Source of the DNA: Methanomassiliicoccales archaeon
GTDB lineage: Archaea; Thermoplasmatota; Thermoplasmata; Methanomassiliicoccales; UBA472
Length of the DNA: 64,000 bases
Direction: 5' to 3'
Assembly: GCA_026394395.1 (NCBI GenBank)
Contig: JAPKYK010000003.1
Span: 324,547-388,546, forward strand
Positions 36,594-46,823 of the stretch are shown one piece after another; the first letter of the stretch is position 1, and the number at the start of each line of letters is the position of its first letter. A program made the translations under genes and the position numbers. The notes under the pieces were generated by a model. The model ran no database searches, was not told where the DNA came from, and saw nothing but the letters and a program-made list of their open reading frames with translations.

Positions 36594-36875
36594 TCAGGAG
36601 CTTTTCTTTGCTTCCTGTTCGGCCAGGGCGTCGATCATCGCCCCGAAGAAGCAGCAGGGCTTGTACTCCTGTTCGGCTGCCTCATTGCTCTTTTCATTGC
36701 CGCCCATCAACGTAACGTTCGGGTGACCTTCCATGAGCACCATGAGCAACCAGTCCTTGTCCTGGTTGTTCTCATAATGGATCTCCCCGATCTCCTTCTC
36801 GCCGTTCATGTCCACCTTCTTCAGGTGGATGTGCCCGTCTTCGGCTTCGTTCTTGACCGTCAGGGTGATCAGCAT
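36594..36875 (-). CDS. hypothetical protein, tandem small paralogue B (93 residues)
   Basis: From ATG 36875 the protein has 93 residues. Not recognised. It begins with a beta-rich half (MLITLTVKNEAEDGHIHLKKV), then EIGEIHYENNQDKDWLLMVL followed by MEGHPNVTLM, and ends with an alanine-glutamate tail holding a CCFF motif. The central block matches the upstream gene (36880-37137): Y-x-N-x4-D-x-LL-x2-LM-x-GHP-x-V-x2-M. The genes are 4 bp apart, so a local duplication in one operon is likely. Function unknown. Confidence 0.7.
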   Translation of the reverse strand: MLITLTVKNEAEDGHIHLKKVDMNGEKEIGEIHYENNQDKDWLLMVLMEGHPNVTLMGGNEKSNEAAEQEYKPCCFFGAMIDALAEQEAKKSS

Positions 36876-36879
36876 TTCA

Positions 36880-37137
36880 TCATTCCACCGTCGATTTCCT
36901 TTGAGGCCATTTGTAATAGTTATCAACGAAGCATCCGGTGGGGTAGTCCTTCTCCATGAAGCTGACCTCCGGATGACCTTTCATCAGCATGTCCAATAGG
37001 ACGTCGCGCTCTTCCTTGTTGTCATACTCGAGCGTTCCCATGATATGCGTGCAAGTGATGGATCCTCTTTTCCAGAGTTCGAGCTTGCCACTGCCACCCT
37101 CGTTCTCAAAGACCTTCATGTTGATGTAAAGCGCCAT
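36880..37137 (-). CDS. hypothetical protein, tandem small paralogue A (85 residues)
   Basis: From ATG 37137 the protein has 85 residues; an in-frame start at 37191 is possible but leaves the conserved part unchanged. MALYINMKVFENEGGSGKL is followed by IMGTLEYDNKEERDVLLDML and MKGHPEVSFM, the same fold pattern as the next gene. Not recognised. It ends 4 bp before paralogue B. The AT-rich stretch above (to 37380) probably holds the promoter. Confidence 0.7.
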   Translation of the reverse strand: MALYINMKVFENEGGSGKLELWKRGSITCTHIMGTLEYDNKEERDVLLDMLMKGHPEVSFMEKDYPTGCFVDNYYKWPQRKSTVE

Positions 37138-37380
37138 TGTCTCATCTTTGTTGATAGTTTGTAAATCCGTTCGGTCCGCTTGAACGTACATTATGAATTG
37201 AGATTCGAAAGTAGAGGGGATTATAAGTTACTTTTTAAGGATATTTTGAGTTATAAAATGGAAATGATCAATGTTCTGACGAATAAAAATTCTAGTAGAT
37301 CAAAGTGGCTATCGAGCTTGAAATCATCAAATAACATAGGTTCCAGCAAATAGTTCAATATTGAATAAATAAGAGAATGG
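37138..37380. other. AT-rich intergenic region
   Basis: About 240 bp without a recognisable gene, clearly more AT-rich than its surroundings. Several TATA-like stretches on both strands (for instance near 37219 and 37250) could drive the small paralogues. No repeat or RNA gene seen. Confidence 0.4.
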
Positions 37381-37464
37381 CGCGAAGGGGGGGATTTGAA
37401 CCCCCGGGTCCTTGCGGACAATGGATTAGCAATCCATCGCCTTGCCGGGCTGGGCCACCTCCGC
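37381..37464 (-). tRNA. tRNA-Ser (GCT)
   Basis: A class II tRNA on the minus strand, 84 bases. Acceptor GCGGAGG pairs with CCTTCGC (one G:U); anticodon stem ATGGA/TCCAT with loop TTGCTAA, anticodon GCT; long variable arm GTCCGCAAGGAC; T arm GGGGGTTCAAATCCCCC. Discriminator G as usual for serine. CCA is not encoded and no intron is present. 37465-37670 holds no other gene. Confidence 0.96.
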
Positions 37465-37673
37465 TTTTCCGTTGCTTAATGGACAATCTCTATTAAATGT
37501 TTCGTAATATGGACGTCAACGCCTATACCAGCATTGGAAAAATGCGATCGGCCCTTGACATTATCTGCTTCGGTGGACGGTAACATGATATGATGTGTCA
37601 CAGCAAAGGTCATATAGGGGGGTGCCAAATAGAGAGGTAGTCATGTTTTCGGGCAAAGAACCCCCCGAAACGG

Positions 37674-37683
37674 TTATATATAA
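37674..37683 (+). promoter_or_regulatory. 16S rRNA promoter TATA box
   Basis: TTATATATAA in the context AAACGGTTATATA. The same context precedes the distal 23S element at 1227-1243. Transcription would start near 37705, giving a pre-16S leader of about 230 bases with small hairpins (CGCTG/CAGCG near 37710, AACGCC/GGCGTT near 37727-37760, GGAGA/TCTCC near 37765). Confidence 0.65.
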
Positions 37684-37864
37684 GACCGAAGTTAAGGGGA
37701 TTCTGCGCTGAAACACAGCGACAAAAACGCCAAACTGGATGCTTGCATTCGGCGGCGTTTAGAATGGAGAACCGAGATCTCCGTCGAAAGGCGTCGACGT
37801 GCTCTCTTGGTTCTGACGCTCGATGGCAGTTACTGTTTCTAACGAAATGGTACTGCTGGTGAAA

Positions 37865-37883
37865 CTTGGTAACTCTGCCAATT
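37865..37883 (+). repeat. 16S precursor processing stem, 5' arm
   Basis: CTTGGTAACTCTGCCAATT is the inverted partner of 39456-39476 with only one mismatch and a two-base bulge. It brackets the 16S gene, so it is the processing stem of pre-16S. Confidence 0.8.
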
Positions 37884-37935
37884 TCTTAAATACACATCCT
37901 AGGCGATCAATTAATAATGAGTCGTCGAAGGATCA

Positions 37936-39403
<1,468 letters not shown>

Positions 39404-39455
39404 ACGCAAGGGGAAACACTGTGAAGCTTATGGCATTACGTGTGTTTCCTCCACC

Positions 39456-39476
39456 AATTCCGGCAGGGTTACCAAG
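39456..39476 (+). repeat. 16S precursor processing stem, 3' arm
   Basis: Pairs with 37865-37883. Between the mature 3' end and this arm there is a further local hairpin: GGAAACAC (39412-39419) with GTGTTTCC (39441-39449). Confidence 0.8.
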
Positions 39477-39510
39477 CACTAAAAACAACATCGAGCGCCC
39501 CCATTCTAGC

Positions 39511-39523
39511 TTATATTTTTTTC
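39511..39523 (+). terminator. T-rich terminator after 16S rRNA
   Basis: TTATATTTTTTTC, about 35 bases after the processing stem. Oligo-T typical of archaeal termination. Confidence 0.55.
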
Positions 39524-39615
39524 AATGAACTCTACAAAAGGCGAAAGCTTTCTCTAGCGGACATAATCATAAATCATAAATATCATCCCAGGATATGGAG
39601 AGTTCCCGTGAAGGC

Positions 39616-41226
39616 ATGAAATATATTTTTGTCACGGGCGGAGTCATTTCTGGGTTGGGCAAGGGAATAACCGCGTCCTCCATCGGTCGTCTTCTCAAGT
39701 CGCGGGGGATCAAGGTCACGGCCATTAAAATCGACCCCTACCTGAACGTCGACGCCGGGACCATGAACCCCTTCGAACATGGGGAAGTTTACGTTCTCGA
39801 AGACGGAGGGGAGGTGGACTTGGACCTTGGCAACTACGAGAGGTTCCTGGACATCAGCCTTACCAGCGCCCACAACATCACCACCGGCAAGGTCTACAAG
39901 TCGGTCATCGAGAAGGAGCGCACCGGGGAGTACCTCGGTAAGACCGTTCAGATCATCCCCCACATCACCAACGAGATCAAGGCCCACATCGTCAACGTGG
40001 CCGAGGCCACCGGGGCCGACGTTTGCATCGTCGAGCTGGGGGGGACCGTCGGTGACATCGAGTCCATGCCCTTCCTCGAAGCGGTTCGTCAGATGAACAT
40101 GGAGCTGGGAAAAGGGCGTAATTGCCTTTTCGTGCACACTACTCTGGTCCCGGTCATGGGCACGGTGGGGGAGCAGAAGACTAAGCCCACCCAGCACTCG
40201 GTCAAGGAGCTCAGGGCCATAGGCATTCAGCCCGATATCATTGTAGCCAGGTCCAAGGACCCGCTTGAGGAGTCGATAAAACGAAAGATCTCCCTGTTCT
40301 GCGACGTTCCCATAGAAGCGGTGGTCACGGCCGCGGACGCCCGTTCCATCTACGACGTGCCGATGGCCTTGGAGGCGCAGGGGCTCACCGAATACGTCAT
40401 GCAGCGTTTGGGATTCACGGAGAAGGCTCACGACCTTGAGGGCTGGAAGGCCTTCGCCAGCCGCATAAACGATCAGGAGCGGACCGTGCGCATCGCCTGC
40501 GTGGGCAAGTACACCAACCTGGCCGATTCCTACATCTCCCATTTCGAAGCCTTCCATCATGCCGGGGCCGAGGCCGGCACCAAGGTCCAGTTGGTCTTCG
40601 TCGATTCGGAGGTGGTGCAGCAGTATGGCATCACCGAGGAGCTGCTGAACGCCGACGGCATACTCATTCCGGGAGGGTTCGGGGTGCGTGGTATCGAAGG
40701 CAAGATAGCCACGGCCAAGTTCGCCCGGGAGAACCACATACCGTTCCTGGGCGTATGCCTGGGATTCCAAATCGCCACCATCGAGTTCGCCAGGAACGTC
40801 CTGGGGATGGACAAGGCCAACAGCACTGAGTTCGACCCAGAGACGCCCTTCCCCGTCGTCGATCTGCTGCCGGAACAGAAGACGGTCAAGAAGATGGGCG
40901 CCACTATGAGACTGGGAGCACAGCCGGTCATGGTGGAGGAAGGCTCCAAGGCCTTCGAGCTATACGGCAAGGCCCTGATCATGGAAAGGCACCGGCACCG
41001 CTACGAGGTCAATCCCAAGCACATCGAAGCGCTGGAGGAGGGCGGCTGGAAGTTTACTGGACGCTCCGCGGACGGCGTGAAGATGGAGATCGGGGAACTG
41101 AAAGGATACGAATACTATGTGGCCTCCCAGTTCCATCCGGAGTTCAAGTCCCGGCCCACCAAGCCATCCCCACTGCACCTGGGTCTGGTTAGGGCGGCGG
41201 TCAAGCGCAAGTACGGGAGCCAATAA
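39616..41226 (+). CDS. pyrG: CTP synthase
   Basis: 536 residues from ATG 39616. The synthetase domain starts [17 protein letters not shown] and contains [21 protein letters not shown]. The glutamine amidotransferase domain has GGFGVRG, the nucleophile in FLGVCLGFQ, and the His-Glu pair in [10 protein letters not shown]. It aminates UTP to CTP. ATG 39595 is in frame (7 codons longer), but the TATA box ATAAATAT (39576-39583) puts the transcript start near 39607, between the two ATGs, so the downstream one is chosen. Confidence 0.97.
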   Translation: MKYIFVTGGVISGLGKGITASSIGRLLKSRGIKVTAIKIDPYLNVDAGTMNPFEHGEVYVLEDGGEVDLDLGNYERFLDISLTSAHNITTGKVYKSVIEKERTGEYLGKTVQIIPHITNEIKAHIVNVAEATGADVCIVELGGTVGDIESMPFLEAVRQMNMELGKGRNCLFVHTTLVPVMGTVGEQKTKPTQHSVKELRAIGIQPDIIVARSKDPLEESIKRKISLFCDVPIEAVVTAADARSIYDVPMALEAQGLTEYVMQRLGFTEKAHDLEGWKAFASRINDQERTVRIACVGKYTNLADSYISHFEAFHHAGAEAGTKVQLVFVDSEVVQQYGITEELLNADGILIPGGFGVRGIEGKIATAKFARENHIPFLGVCLGFQIATIEFARNVLGMDKANSTEFDPETPFPVVDLLPEQKTVKKMGATMRLGAQPVMVEEGSKAFELYGKALIMERHRHRYEVNPKHIEALEEGGWKFTGRSADGVKMEIGELKGYEYYVASQFHPEFKSRPTKPSPLHLGLVRAAVKRKYGSQ

Positions 41227-41264
41227 GGTTTATAAGGCATGGTGGACTTGGAGGGCCGATAGAC

Positions 41265-41888
41265 ATGTCCAATGACGATTACCTTTCACTCCTGGACCGG
41301 GCCAAGATGCAGTTGCCGGAGACCATCGAGAAGCACGAACGTTTCGTGGTCCCCGATCCGGATGTGTTCCAGGAAGGGAAGACCACCGTGTTCCGTAACT
41401 TCGGGGACATCGTCGACACCCTGAGGCGAGAACCCGAGCACATCCTGCAGTACATGCTCAGAGAGCTGGGTACACCCGGCACCATGGAGGGCAGGCGCGT
41501 GGTGTTCAAGACCAGGCTGACCCCCACCCAGGTCTCTGACAAGCTGCAGAACTACATCGACACCTTCGTCCTGTGCTCGGAGTGCGGCCGCCCTGACACC
41601 CACATAAACAAAGAGGGCCGCGTGATGATTCTAGAGTGTGAGGCCTGCGGTGCGCACCGCCCCGTCAATGTTCGCAAGATGCAGAAGCCCTCCGAGGAAG
41701 GGTTGCGTGAGGGAAACGTCTATGAGATGATGATTGAGGACGTGGGTAAGAAAGGTGACGGAGTGGCCCGCATGTTTGACTACATCATCTACATCCCGGG
41801 GACCGCCAAGGGCTCCCGGGTGAAGGTGAAGGTGGCCAAGATAACCGGTAAGGTGGCCTACGGGAACGTATTCATCGAATCACCTTAA
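41265..41888 (+). CDS. translation initiation factor aIF2 beta subunit with C-terminal TRAM domain
   Basis: 207 residues. Residues ~1-135 are aIF2beta: VPDPDVFQEGKTTVFRNFGDI, LQYMLRELGTPG and the zinc ribbon CSECGRPDTHI ... ILECEACGAHRPV. Residues ~145-207 are a TRAM domain: VYEMMIEDVGKKGDGVAR ... VKVKVAKITGKVAYGNV, a small RNA-binding module. This fusion is known from some other archaea. The protein takes part in loading initiator tRNA. TATA GGTTTATAAGG is at 41227-41237, leaving a leader of about 8 bases. Confidence 0.93.
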   Translation: MSNDDYLSLLDRAKMQLPETIEKHERFVVPDPDVFQEGKTTVFRNFGDIVDTLRREPEHILQYMLRELGTPGTMEGRRVVFKTRLTPTQVSDKLQNYIDTFVLCSECGRPDTHINKEGRVMILECEACGAHRPVNVRKMQKPSEEGLREGNVYEMMIEDVGKKGDGVARMFDYIIYIPGTAKGSRVKVKVAKITGKVAYGNVFIESP

Positions 41889-41998
41889 TTAGCTCACTTT
41901 CCGGGTCCGCTCAGCCCGGCATTTTTTCATTTTTCTTTTGATATCGCTTCCGATGTTCGAATCGGCAACGATTTATGCCCTGGTGCCCATCGACCGGC

Positions 41999-42910
41999 AT
42001 GCGCACCGCCCGGCAGTACCTGGTCCTCACGGTCATGTTCCTGGCCGTTCCCCTGGCCGCTCTGACCTTGGTGCCAACGGTCCCCTCTGGTTACCGGGCC
42101 TTCTCGGACCAGAACGACCCGACGAACCCTTTGCTGTACGTCGTCCTGGTCCTGGTCACCACCGCCGTGCTGCTGGTGCTCATCAAGCGCTCCCGCCTGG
42201 GCCTGCTGAAGGCAGTGATATTCGGGGCCATGGGTTTGGGGCTCTTCTCCGTGGTCTCATTGTTCCTCATGCTCGCCAGCACCGAAGAGCTGGTGTCGAT
42301 GGTGCTGGGAGCGATTATTTCCGGATCACTTCTCTACCTGCTCGTTAAATATCCTAGATGGTACGTGGTGAACGGCGCGGGGCTGGTGATCGGGGTCGGC
42401 GCCGCCCTGATACTGGGCCTGTCCCTAGGCATACTGCCCTCCCTCATACTGCTGACCGCCCTGGCGGTTTATGACGCCCTCTCGGTCTACGTCACCAAGC
42501 ACATGCTCACCCTGGCCGAAGGGGTCAGCGACCTGGGCCTACCCATAGTGCTGGTGGTCCCCGGAAACAAGGGGGCGGAGAGGAAGAAGCTGGACCTGAA
42601 GGACCGCAGCAAGGACCAGGACCGCGAGGTCATGCTGATGGGCCTGGGCGACACCATAATCCCCTCGGTGCTGGTCATCTCCGCCGCCGCCAACCTGCCG
42701 GCGCTGAGCTCCACTGGCTGGCCGCAGCCGGCTATGCTGGTGGCGGTGATGACCCTGCTCGCCATACTGATCGGTTTCCTCTCTCTCATGTTCCTCATAG
42801 CCAAGGGGCGCCCCCAGGCTGGGCTGCCCTTCCTGAACGGTTCGGCCATAATCGGATTCGCTATGTCCTACTTTCTAGTGTATCAGGACCTGGGGTTCGG
42901 TTTCGGTTGA
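41999..42910 (+). CDS. presenilin/signal-peptide-peptidase-like intramembrane aspartyl protease
   Basis: 303 residues from ATG 41999, nearly all membrane segments (about nine). The family's active-site pieces are present in order: YD at 158-159 within ALAVYDALSVY, GLGD at 215-218 within MLMGLGDTIIP, and a PAL-like turn GLPFLNG at 275-281 (P-F-L in place of P-A-L). The two aspartates 159 and 218 would be the catalytic pair. Between them lies a charged cytoplasmic loop (ERKKLDLKDRSKDQDRE). A TATA-like element (CGATTTATGC) lies about 25 bp before the ATG. Substrates unknown; archaeal members cut membrane-embedded peptides. Confidence 0.88.
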   Translation: MRTARQYLVLTVMFLAVPLAALTLVPTVPSGYRAFSDQNDPTNPLLYVVLVLVTTAVLLVLIKRSRLGLLKAVIFGAMGLGLFSVVSLFLMLASTEELVSMVLGAIISGSLLYLLVKYPRWYVVNGAGLVIGVGAALILGLSLGILPSLILLTALAVYDALSVYVTKHMLTLAEGVSDLGLPIVLVVPGNKGAERKKLDLKDRSKDQDREVMLMGLGDTIIPSVLVISAAANLPALSSTGWPQPAMLVAVMTLLAILIGFLSLMFLIAKGRPQAGLPFLNGSAIIGFAMSYFLVYQDLGFGFG

Positions 42911-42950
42911 GGGCAAAATAATAGTATCCCTCCCTTCATAATCGCCGGAC

Positions 42951-43589
42951 GTGGGCGCAAAGTACCTTGTGCTATCGGACGTGCATCGCCGCGCATGGGT
43001 GGCCGAGCGGGCCAGAGACCTTGTAAAAGAGCATGCCATGGACGGGGTCGTTCTGCTCGGTGACATCACCCACTTTGGCCCCCCGCAGTTCGCCGAGAAG
43101 TTCATTGGGGACCTGGGGGTCAAGTGCTACGTCGTTCCTGGCAACTGCGATCCGCCGGGCACTCTGGCCTTCATCGAAAAGAGCGCTGTTTCCCTGCACG
43201 GCCGAAAGGTGCAGGTGGACGGTATGACCTGGGCCGGACTGGGCGGTTCGAACCCCACCATCTTCCAGACGCCCTTCGAGATGCCGGAGAAGGATATCGA
43301 AAAGATCCTGGCCCCGCTGATGGAACCGGGGATGGTTCTGGTCCTGCACTGCCCACCGCACGGGACCTGGGACGCCACGTACACTGGGCAGCATGTCGGC
43401 AGCACCGCCGTGCGGAACCTGATCTTGAGGACGAGACCGCTGGTGGTTCTCTCCGGTCACATCCACGAGGACCGCGGTATATCCCATGTGGACGGGGTCT
43501 GGTACATGAATCCGGGGGCGGCCAAGGACCACTACGCCGGGCTCATGGAGCTGGGGGACGGCGTCTCGCTCAGCCTACTGGACCTCTAG
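42951..43589 (+). CDS. calcineurin-like metallophosphoesterase
   Basis: 212 residues from GTG 42951. Metal-binding motifs in order: LSDVHRR (D-x-H), VLLGDIT (GD), VPGNCD (GNxD variant with Cys in place of His), VLHCPPHGTWD (H), and LSGHIHEDRG (GHxH). It resembles the archaeal Icc/YfcE-like phosphodiesterase group. The substrate is unknown. It is followed 54 bp later by rps8e with its own TATA box. Two more metallophosphoesterases follow at 46.1-47.6 kb. Confidence 0.88.
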   Translation: MGAKYLVLSDVHRRAWVAERARDLVKEHAMDGVVLLGDITHFGPPQFAEKFIGDLGVKCYVVPGNCDPPGTLAFIEKSAVSLHGRKVQVDGMTWAGLGGSNPTIFQTPFEMPEKDIEKILAPLMEPGMVLVLHCPPHGTWDATYTGQHVGSTAVRNLILRTRPLVVLSGHIHEDRGISHVDGVWYMNPGAAKDHYAGLMELGDGVSLSLLDL

Positions 43590-43604
43590 GTCTGAAGCTA
43601 AGGT

Positions 43605-43613
43605 TTTTATACA
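43605..43613 (+). promoter_or_regulatory. TATA box before rps8e-srp19
   Basis: TTTTTATAC lies 30-38 bp before the rps8e ATG at 43643, giving a leader of only a few bases. Confidence 0.45.
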
Positions 43614-43642
43614 CATGGCCAATTAGGTGCCAAAGGATAGCT

Positions 43643-44026
43643 ATGGCATTATGGCAAGGAAGGTCTAAGAGAAAGCCCACTGGCGGAAGGTTGACGCTGT
43701 CTAGGAAGAAGCGCAGGTTCGAGATCGGGAAGGAGCCGGTCTACACCTTCGTCGGCAGCGAGAAGCGCCAGGTATCCAGGGTGCGCGGCGCAAACGTCAA
43801 GGTGCGCCTGCTTAAGGCCCAGTTCGCCAACGTGGTCGACCCTGCCACCAACAAGGCCCAGAAGGCCAAGATCATCACTGTCAAAGAGAGCCCCTCCAAC
43901 CCCAACTACGTTCAGCGCAACATCATAACCAAGGGAGCGGTCATCCAGACCGAGCTGGGGCTGGCCAAGGTCACCTCCAGGCCCGGACAGGACGGCGCCA
44001 TCAACGCCATCCTTATGAAAGAGTAG
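43643..44026 (+). CDS. rps8e: 30S ribosomal protein S8e (eS8)
   Basis: 127 residues. WQGRSKRKPTGGRLTLSRKKRRFEIG (start of the family), VRLLKAQFANVVDPATNKAQKA and the ending VTSRPGQDGAINAILMKE are diagnostic. The open frame extends far upstream over the phosphoesterase in another frame, but ATG 43643 is the family start. srp19 follows after 16 bp. Confidence 0.96.
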   Translation: MALWQGRSKRKPTGGRLTLSRKKRRFEIGKEPVYTFVGSEKRQVSRVRGANVKVRLLKAQFANVVDPATNKAQKAKIITVKESPSNPNYVQRNIITKGAVIQTELGLAKVTSRPGQDGAINAILMKE

Positions 44027-44042
44027 GCCGGAAGGGCTTGCC

Positions 44043-44336
44043 ATGGCCTTGGATGAGGACACCGCTTGGGTTCTCTGGCCGGAGTATTTTGACCGGGCTA
44101 GGCCCCGGTCCCAAGGCCGCAAGGTGAAAAAGGCGCAAACCATAATAGGTCCCGACGTGGACCTCATCTCCAGCATCCTTAAACAGATGGGGCTGGAGCA
44201 CAAGGTGGAGCGGGACAAGAGCTATCCCGCGAACTGGTCCTCCAAGGGCGGTCGGGTGCTGGTCGCCAAGACCATGCCCAAGACCAAATTGATGCAGACG
44301 GTCGGGGACGCCCTGAGCAAGAATCAGCGGTCTTGA
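44043..44336 (+). CDS. srp19: signal recognition particle 19 kDa protein
   Basis: 97 residues. [35 protein letters not shown] and the closing [12 protein letters not shown] are SRP19 signatures. It binds helices 6 and 8 of SRP RNA and lets SRP54 join. Its last 13 bases overlap the convergent DUF211 gene on the other strand. Confidence 0.92.
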   Translation: MALDEDTAWVLWPEYFDRARPRSQGRKVKKAQTIIGPDVDLISSILKQMGLEHKVERDKSYPANWSSKGGRVLVAKTMPKTKLMQTVGDALSKNQRS

Positions 44337-44614
44337 GGGGTCTCCACTTCTTCAACCAGCTTCTTGCCGGCGGAGACGCTGTCGACGGAATGGATGACGG
44401 CGCCGGATTCGATTATCACTTCTTCGACATCCTCATAGTTGATGGCGACGCCTTCGATGGTTATCTTGATGCTCTCCGTCTCCTGGTCCACCTCGTTTAG
44501 GGTGCAGTTGACGCCGGAGACGCCTTCGACCACGCTCAATCGACCTGCCAGGTCGATGATGGAAGGGTGATGGGGCTTGAGCACGTCCAGGACGAGCCTC
44601 TTGATCTCGGACAT
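44324..44614 (-). CDS. DUF211 family protein
   Basis: 96 residues from ATG 44614. [39 protein letters not shown] and [20 protein letters not shown] are typical of DUF211, small archaeal proteins with a ferredoxin-like fold and an unproven role. A TATA element on the minus strand (TTTATACC, about 44645-44653) lies some 30 bp upstream and supports this start over the long frame to 44839. Divergent from Nnr. Confidence 0.87.
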   Translation of the reverse strand: MSEIKRLVLDVLKPHHPSIIDLAGRLSVVEGVSGVNCTLNEVDQETESIKITIEGVAINYEDVEEVIIESGAVIHSVDSVSAGKKLVEEVETPQDR

Positions 44615-44695
44615 TATAGGTTCCACCGTTAAAATGGACTCCTGGTATAAATTGCTTGTTGGTGCCTGGAAACCATTATTCACATCCAGGGGCAT

Positions 44696-46138
44696 ATGGT
44701 TTTCATGATGAAATGGGAAGAGGTCCGGGTGCTCGACGTGAACGCGAAATACCTGGGGGTTCCGACCGAGACGCTCATGGAAAATGCCGGCTGGGCGTTG
44801 GCCCAGGAGATTACTTCCCGCTATGGAGAGGGGTTGCATGTGGCCATGCTCTGCGGCTCGGGCAACAATGGTGGTGACGGTTTCGTGGCCGCCAGGGTCT
44901 TGACCAAGAGCAATCGGGTGAGGATATTATTGGCATCGCCCCCAGCAGACATCAGGACGCCGGAGGCCAGGGTTAATTTCGAAAAGGTGGAGGAGCTGCA
45001 CCGGGTCTACGCCGAGGACGATCTGAAGACCTATGACCTCCTGGTGGACGCCCTGATCGGCATCGGTTCCCAGGGGGAGCCGAAAGGGCGCTTGGCCGAC
45101 ATGATCGCGGCTATCAACGAGAGCGGCCGTCCCGTGGTATCTGTGGACGTCCCCTCGGGATTGGGTAGCAAGACCGCGGTGCGCCCGATGGTCACCGTCA
45201 CCTTCCACGCCCTGAAGGCCGGGATGAGCGCGGACAGCTGCGGGGAGATCGTGGTGAAGGACATCGGCATACCGGCGGACGCCGAGAACTATCTGGGCCC
45301 CGGTGATCTGTTGCACTATCCCATTCCCGCCCCGGACACCCACAAGGGACAGAACGGCCGGGTGCTGGTGGTCGGCGGAGGCCCTTATACCGGGGCGCCG
45401 GCCCTGGCCGGGCTAGCCTCCTATCGCATCGGGGCGGACCTGGTCTTCGTGGCCTGCCCGGAAAGCGTCCGCAGCACCATCGCCTCATACTCCCCCAATC
45501 TGATCACCATACCCTACCCGGGCGACCGCCTCACCGAGGCTTCGGTGGAGAGGGTCTTGCCGCTAATGGAGAAGGTGGACACCGTGCTCATCGGACCAGG
45601 CCTAGGCGATGACCCTGGAACGCTCCGAGCGGTCCGGGTGTTGATAGAGAGATGCTCCAGACCCATGGTGCTGGACGCCGACGGACTGAAGGCCGTGGCC
45701 GGCCGCCTGGACCTGCTGCGGGGAAAGAAGGGAGTGCTGACACCGCATCATCGTGAGATGGAGGTCATCGTGGGCTCGGCGGTCCCTGAGGAGACCAAGG
45801 GGCTCAGCGAGGCAGCGGCGAACATGGCCGCGGCCAGCGGCTGGACCGTGGTGGTCAAGGGACGGGTGGACCTGGTGACGGACGGTAACAATATCAAGCT
45901 CAACCGCACCGGCAACGCCGGGATGACCGTGGGCGGGACCGGCGATGTCCTGGCCGGCATCACCGCCGGGCTGTTGGCCAAGGGCGCCTCGCCTTACAAC
46001 GCCGCCAGGATGGCCACCTTCGTGAACGGGGCGGCCGGGGACCTGGCATTCGAGAAGTTCAGCTACGGGCTGATGGCCACCGACCTTCTGGATAGGATAC
46101 CGCAGGTGTTGAGGAAGAGCCTTTCGCGCACCCGCTGA
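44696..46138 (+). CDS. nnr: bifunctional NAD(P)H-hydrate repair enzyme (epimerase and ADP-dependent dehydratase)
   Basis: 480 residues in two domains. The N-terminal YjeF_N epimerase (to ~215) has [14 protein letters not shown] and [15 protein letters not shown]. The C-terminal ribokinase-like dehydratase has [41 protein letters not shown], and the nucleotide-binding [20 protein letters not shown]. The enzyme restores NADH and NADPH damaged by hydration. Start ATG 44696; another ATG lies three codons later. Confidence 0.95.
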   Translation: MVFMMKWEEVRVLDVNAKYLGVPTETLMENAGWALAQEITSRYGEGLHVAMLCGSGNNGGDGFVAARVLTKSNRVRILLASPPADIRTPEARVNFEKVEELHRVYAEDDLKTYDLLVDALIGIGSQGEPKGRLADMIAAINESGRPVVSVDVPSGLGSKTAVRPMVTVTFHALKAGMSADSCGEIVVKDIGIPADAENYLGPGDLLHYPIPAPDTHKGQNGRVLVVGGGPYTGAPALAGLASYRIGADLVFVACPESVRSTIASYSPNLITIPYPGDRLTEASVERVLPLMEKVDTVLIGPGLGDDPGTLRAVRVLIERCSRPMVLDADGLKAVAGRLDLLRGKKGVLTPHHREMEVIVGSAVPEETKGLSEAAANMAAASGWTVVVKGRVDLVTDGNNIKLNRTGNAGMTVGGTGDVLAGITAGLLAKGASPYNAARMATFVNGAAGDLAFEKFSYGLMATDLLDRIPQVLRKSLSRTR

Positions 46139-46148
46139 GGAGAGAAAG

Positions 46149-46823
46149 ATGCTGATCGCGTTCATATCCGATGTGCACTCGAACCTTCCGGCGCTGGAAG
46201 CGGTCATGGACGACATGTCCGACCGCGGGGTCCGGACCGTTTTCTGCGCCGGGGACATATTGGGCTACTACACCTTCCCCAACGAGACCGTGGACATGCT
46301 CAGGGCGAAGAACGTCAACTGCATCGCCGGGAACCACGACCGGGCGGTGCTGGTAGGGGTAAAGAACATGAACAGCATCGCCGCCGCGGCCATCAGCTGG
46401 ACGCGGGACGTCCTCTCGCCCTCGGCCTACGAGTACATCAGGGAGCTGCCCAACTCCCTGCACCGGCCGGTGGAAGGGGTGATGACCGCGGTGCATCACG
46501 GCTCCCCCCGCTTCGTATCGGAATACGTCTTCGAGGAGCACGTGAGCAGCGAACTGCTGGACATCGCCGGGGCCAAGCTTCTGGTACTGGGTCATACGCA
46601 CATGCCCTACCTGGTGCAGTTCCCCAGCGGGACGGTCGTCAACCCCGGTTCCGTCGGTCAGCCGAGGGACGGCGACACCAGGGCCTCCTATGCCCTCTTG
46701 GACACGTCAGAGCAGAACTTCCATATCGTCCGGGTGAAGTACGATGTCGAGACGGTGATGAAAGGTATCACCAAGAACGGATTGCCGGAGATGCTGGCGC
46801 AGCGTCTGCTCCGGGGGTCATGA
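46149..46823 (+). CDS. YfcE-like metallophosphoesterase
   Basis: 224 residues. FISDVHSNLPALEAVM (D-x-H), FCAGDILGYY (GD), CIAGNHDRA (GNHD), AVHHGSP (H) and LGHTHMPYLVQF (GHTH) give the complete binuclear metal site. RBS GGAGAG lies 5 bases before the ATG. The next gene, also a phosphoesterase, starts directly at its stop codon (TGAATG), so both are translated together. Confidence 0.9.
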   Translation: MLIAFISDVHSNLPALEAVMDDMSDRGVRTVFCAGDILGYYTFPNETVDMLRAKNVNCIAGNHDRAVLVGVKNMNSIAAAAISWTRDVLSPSAYEYIRELPNSLHRPVEGVMTAVHHGSPRFVSEYVFEEHVSSELLDIAGAKLLVLGHTHMPYLVQFPSGTVVNPGSVGQPRDGDTRASYALLDTSEQNFHIVRVKYDVETVMKGITKNGLPEMLAQRLLRGS

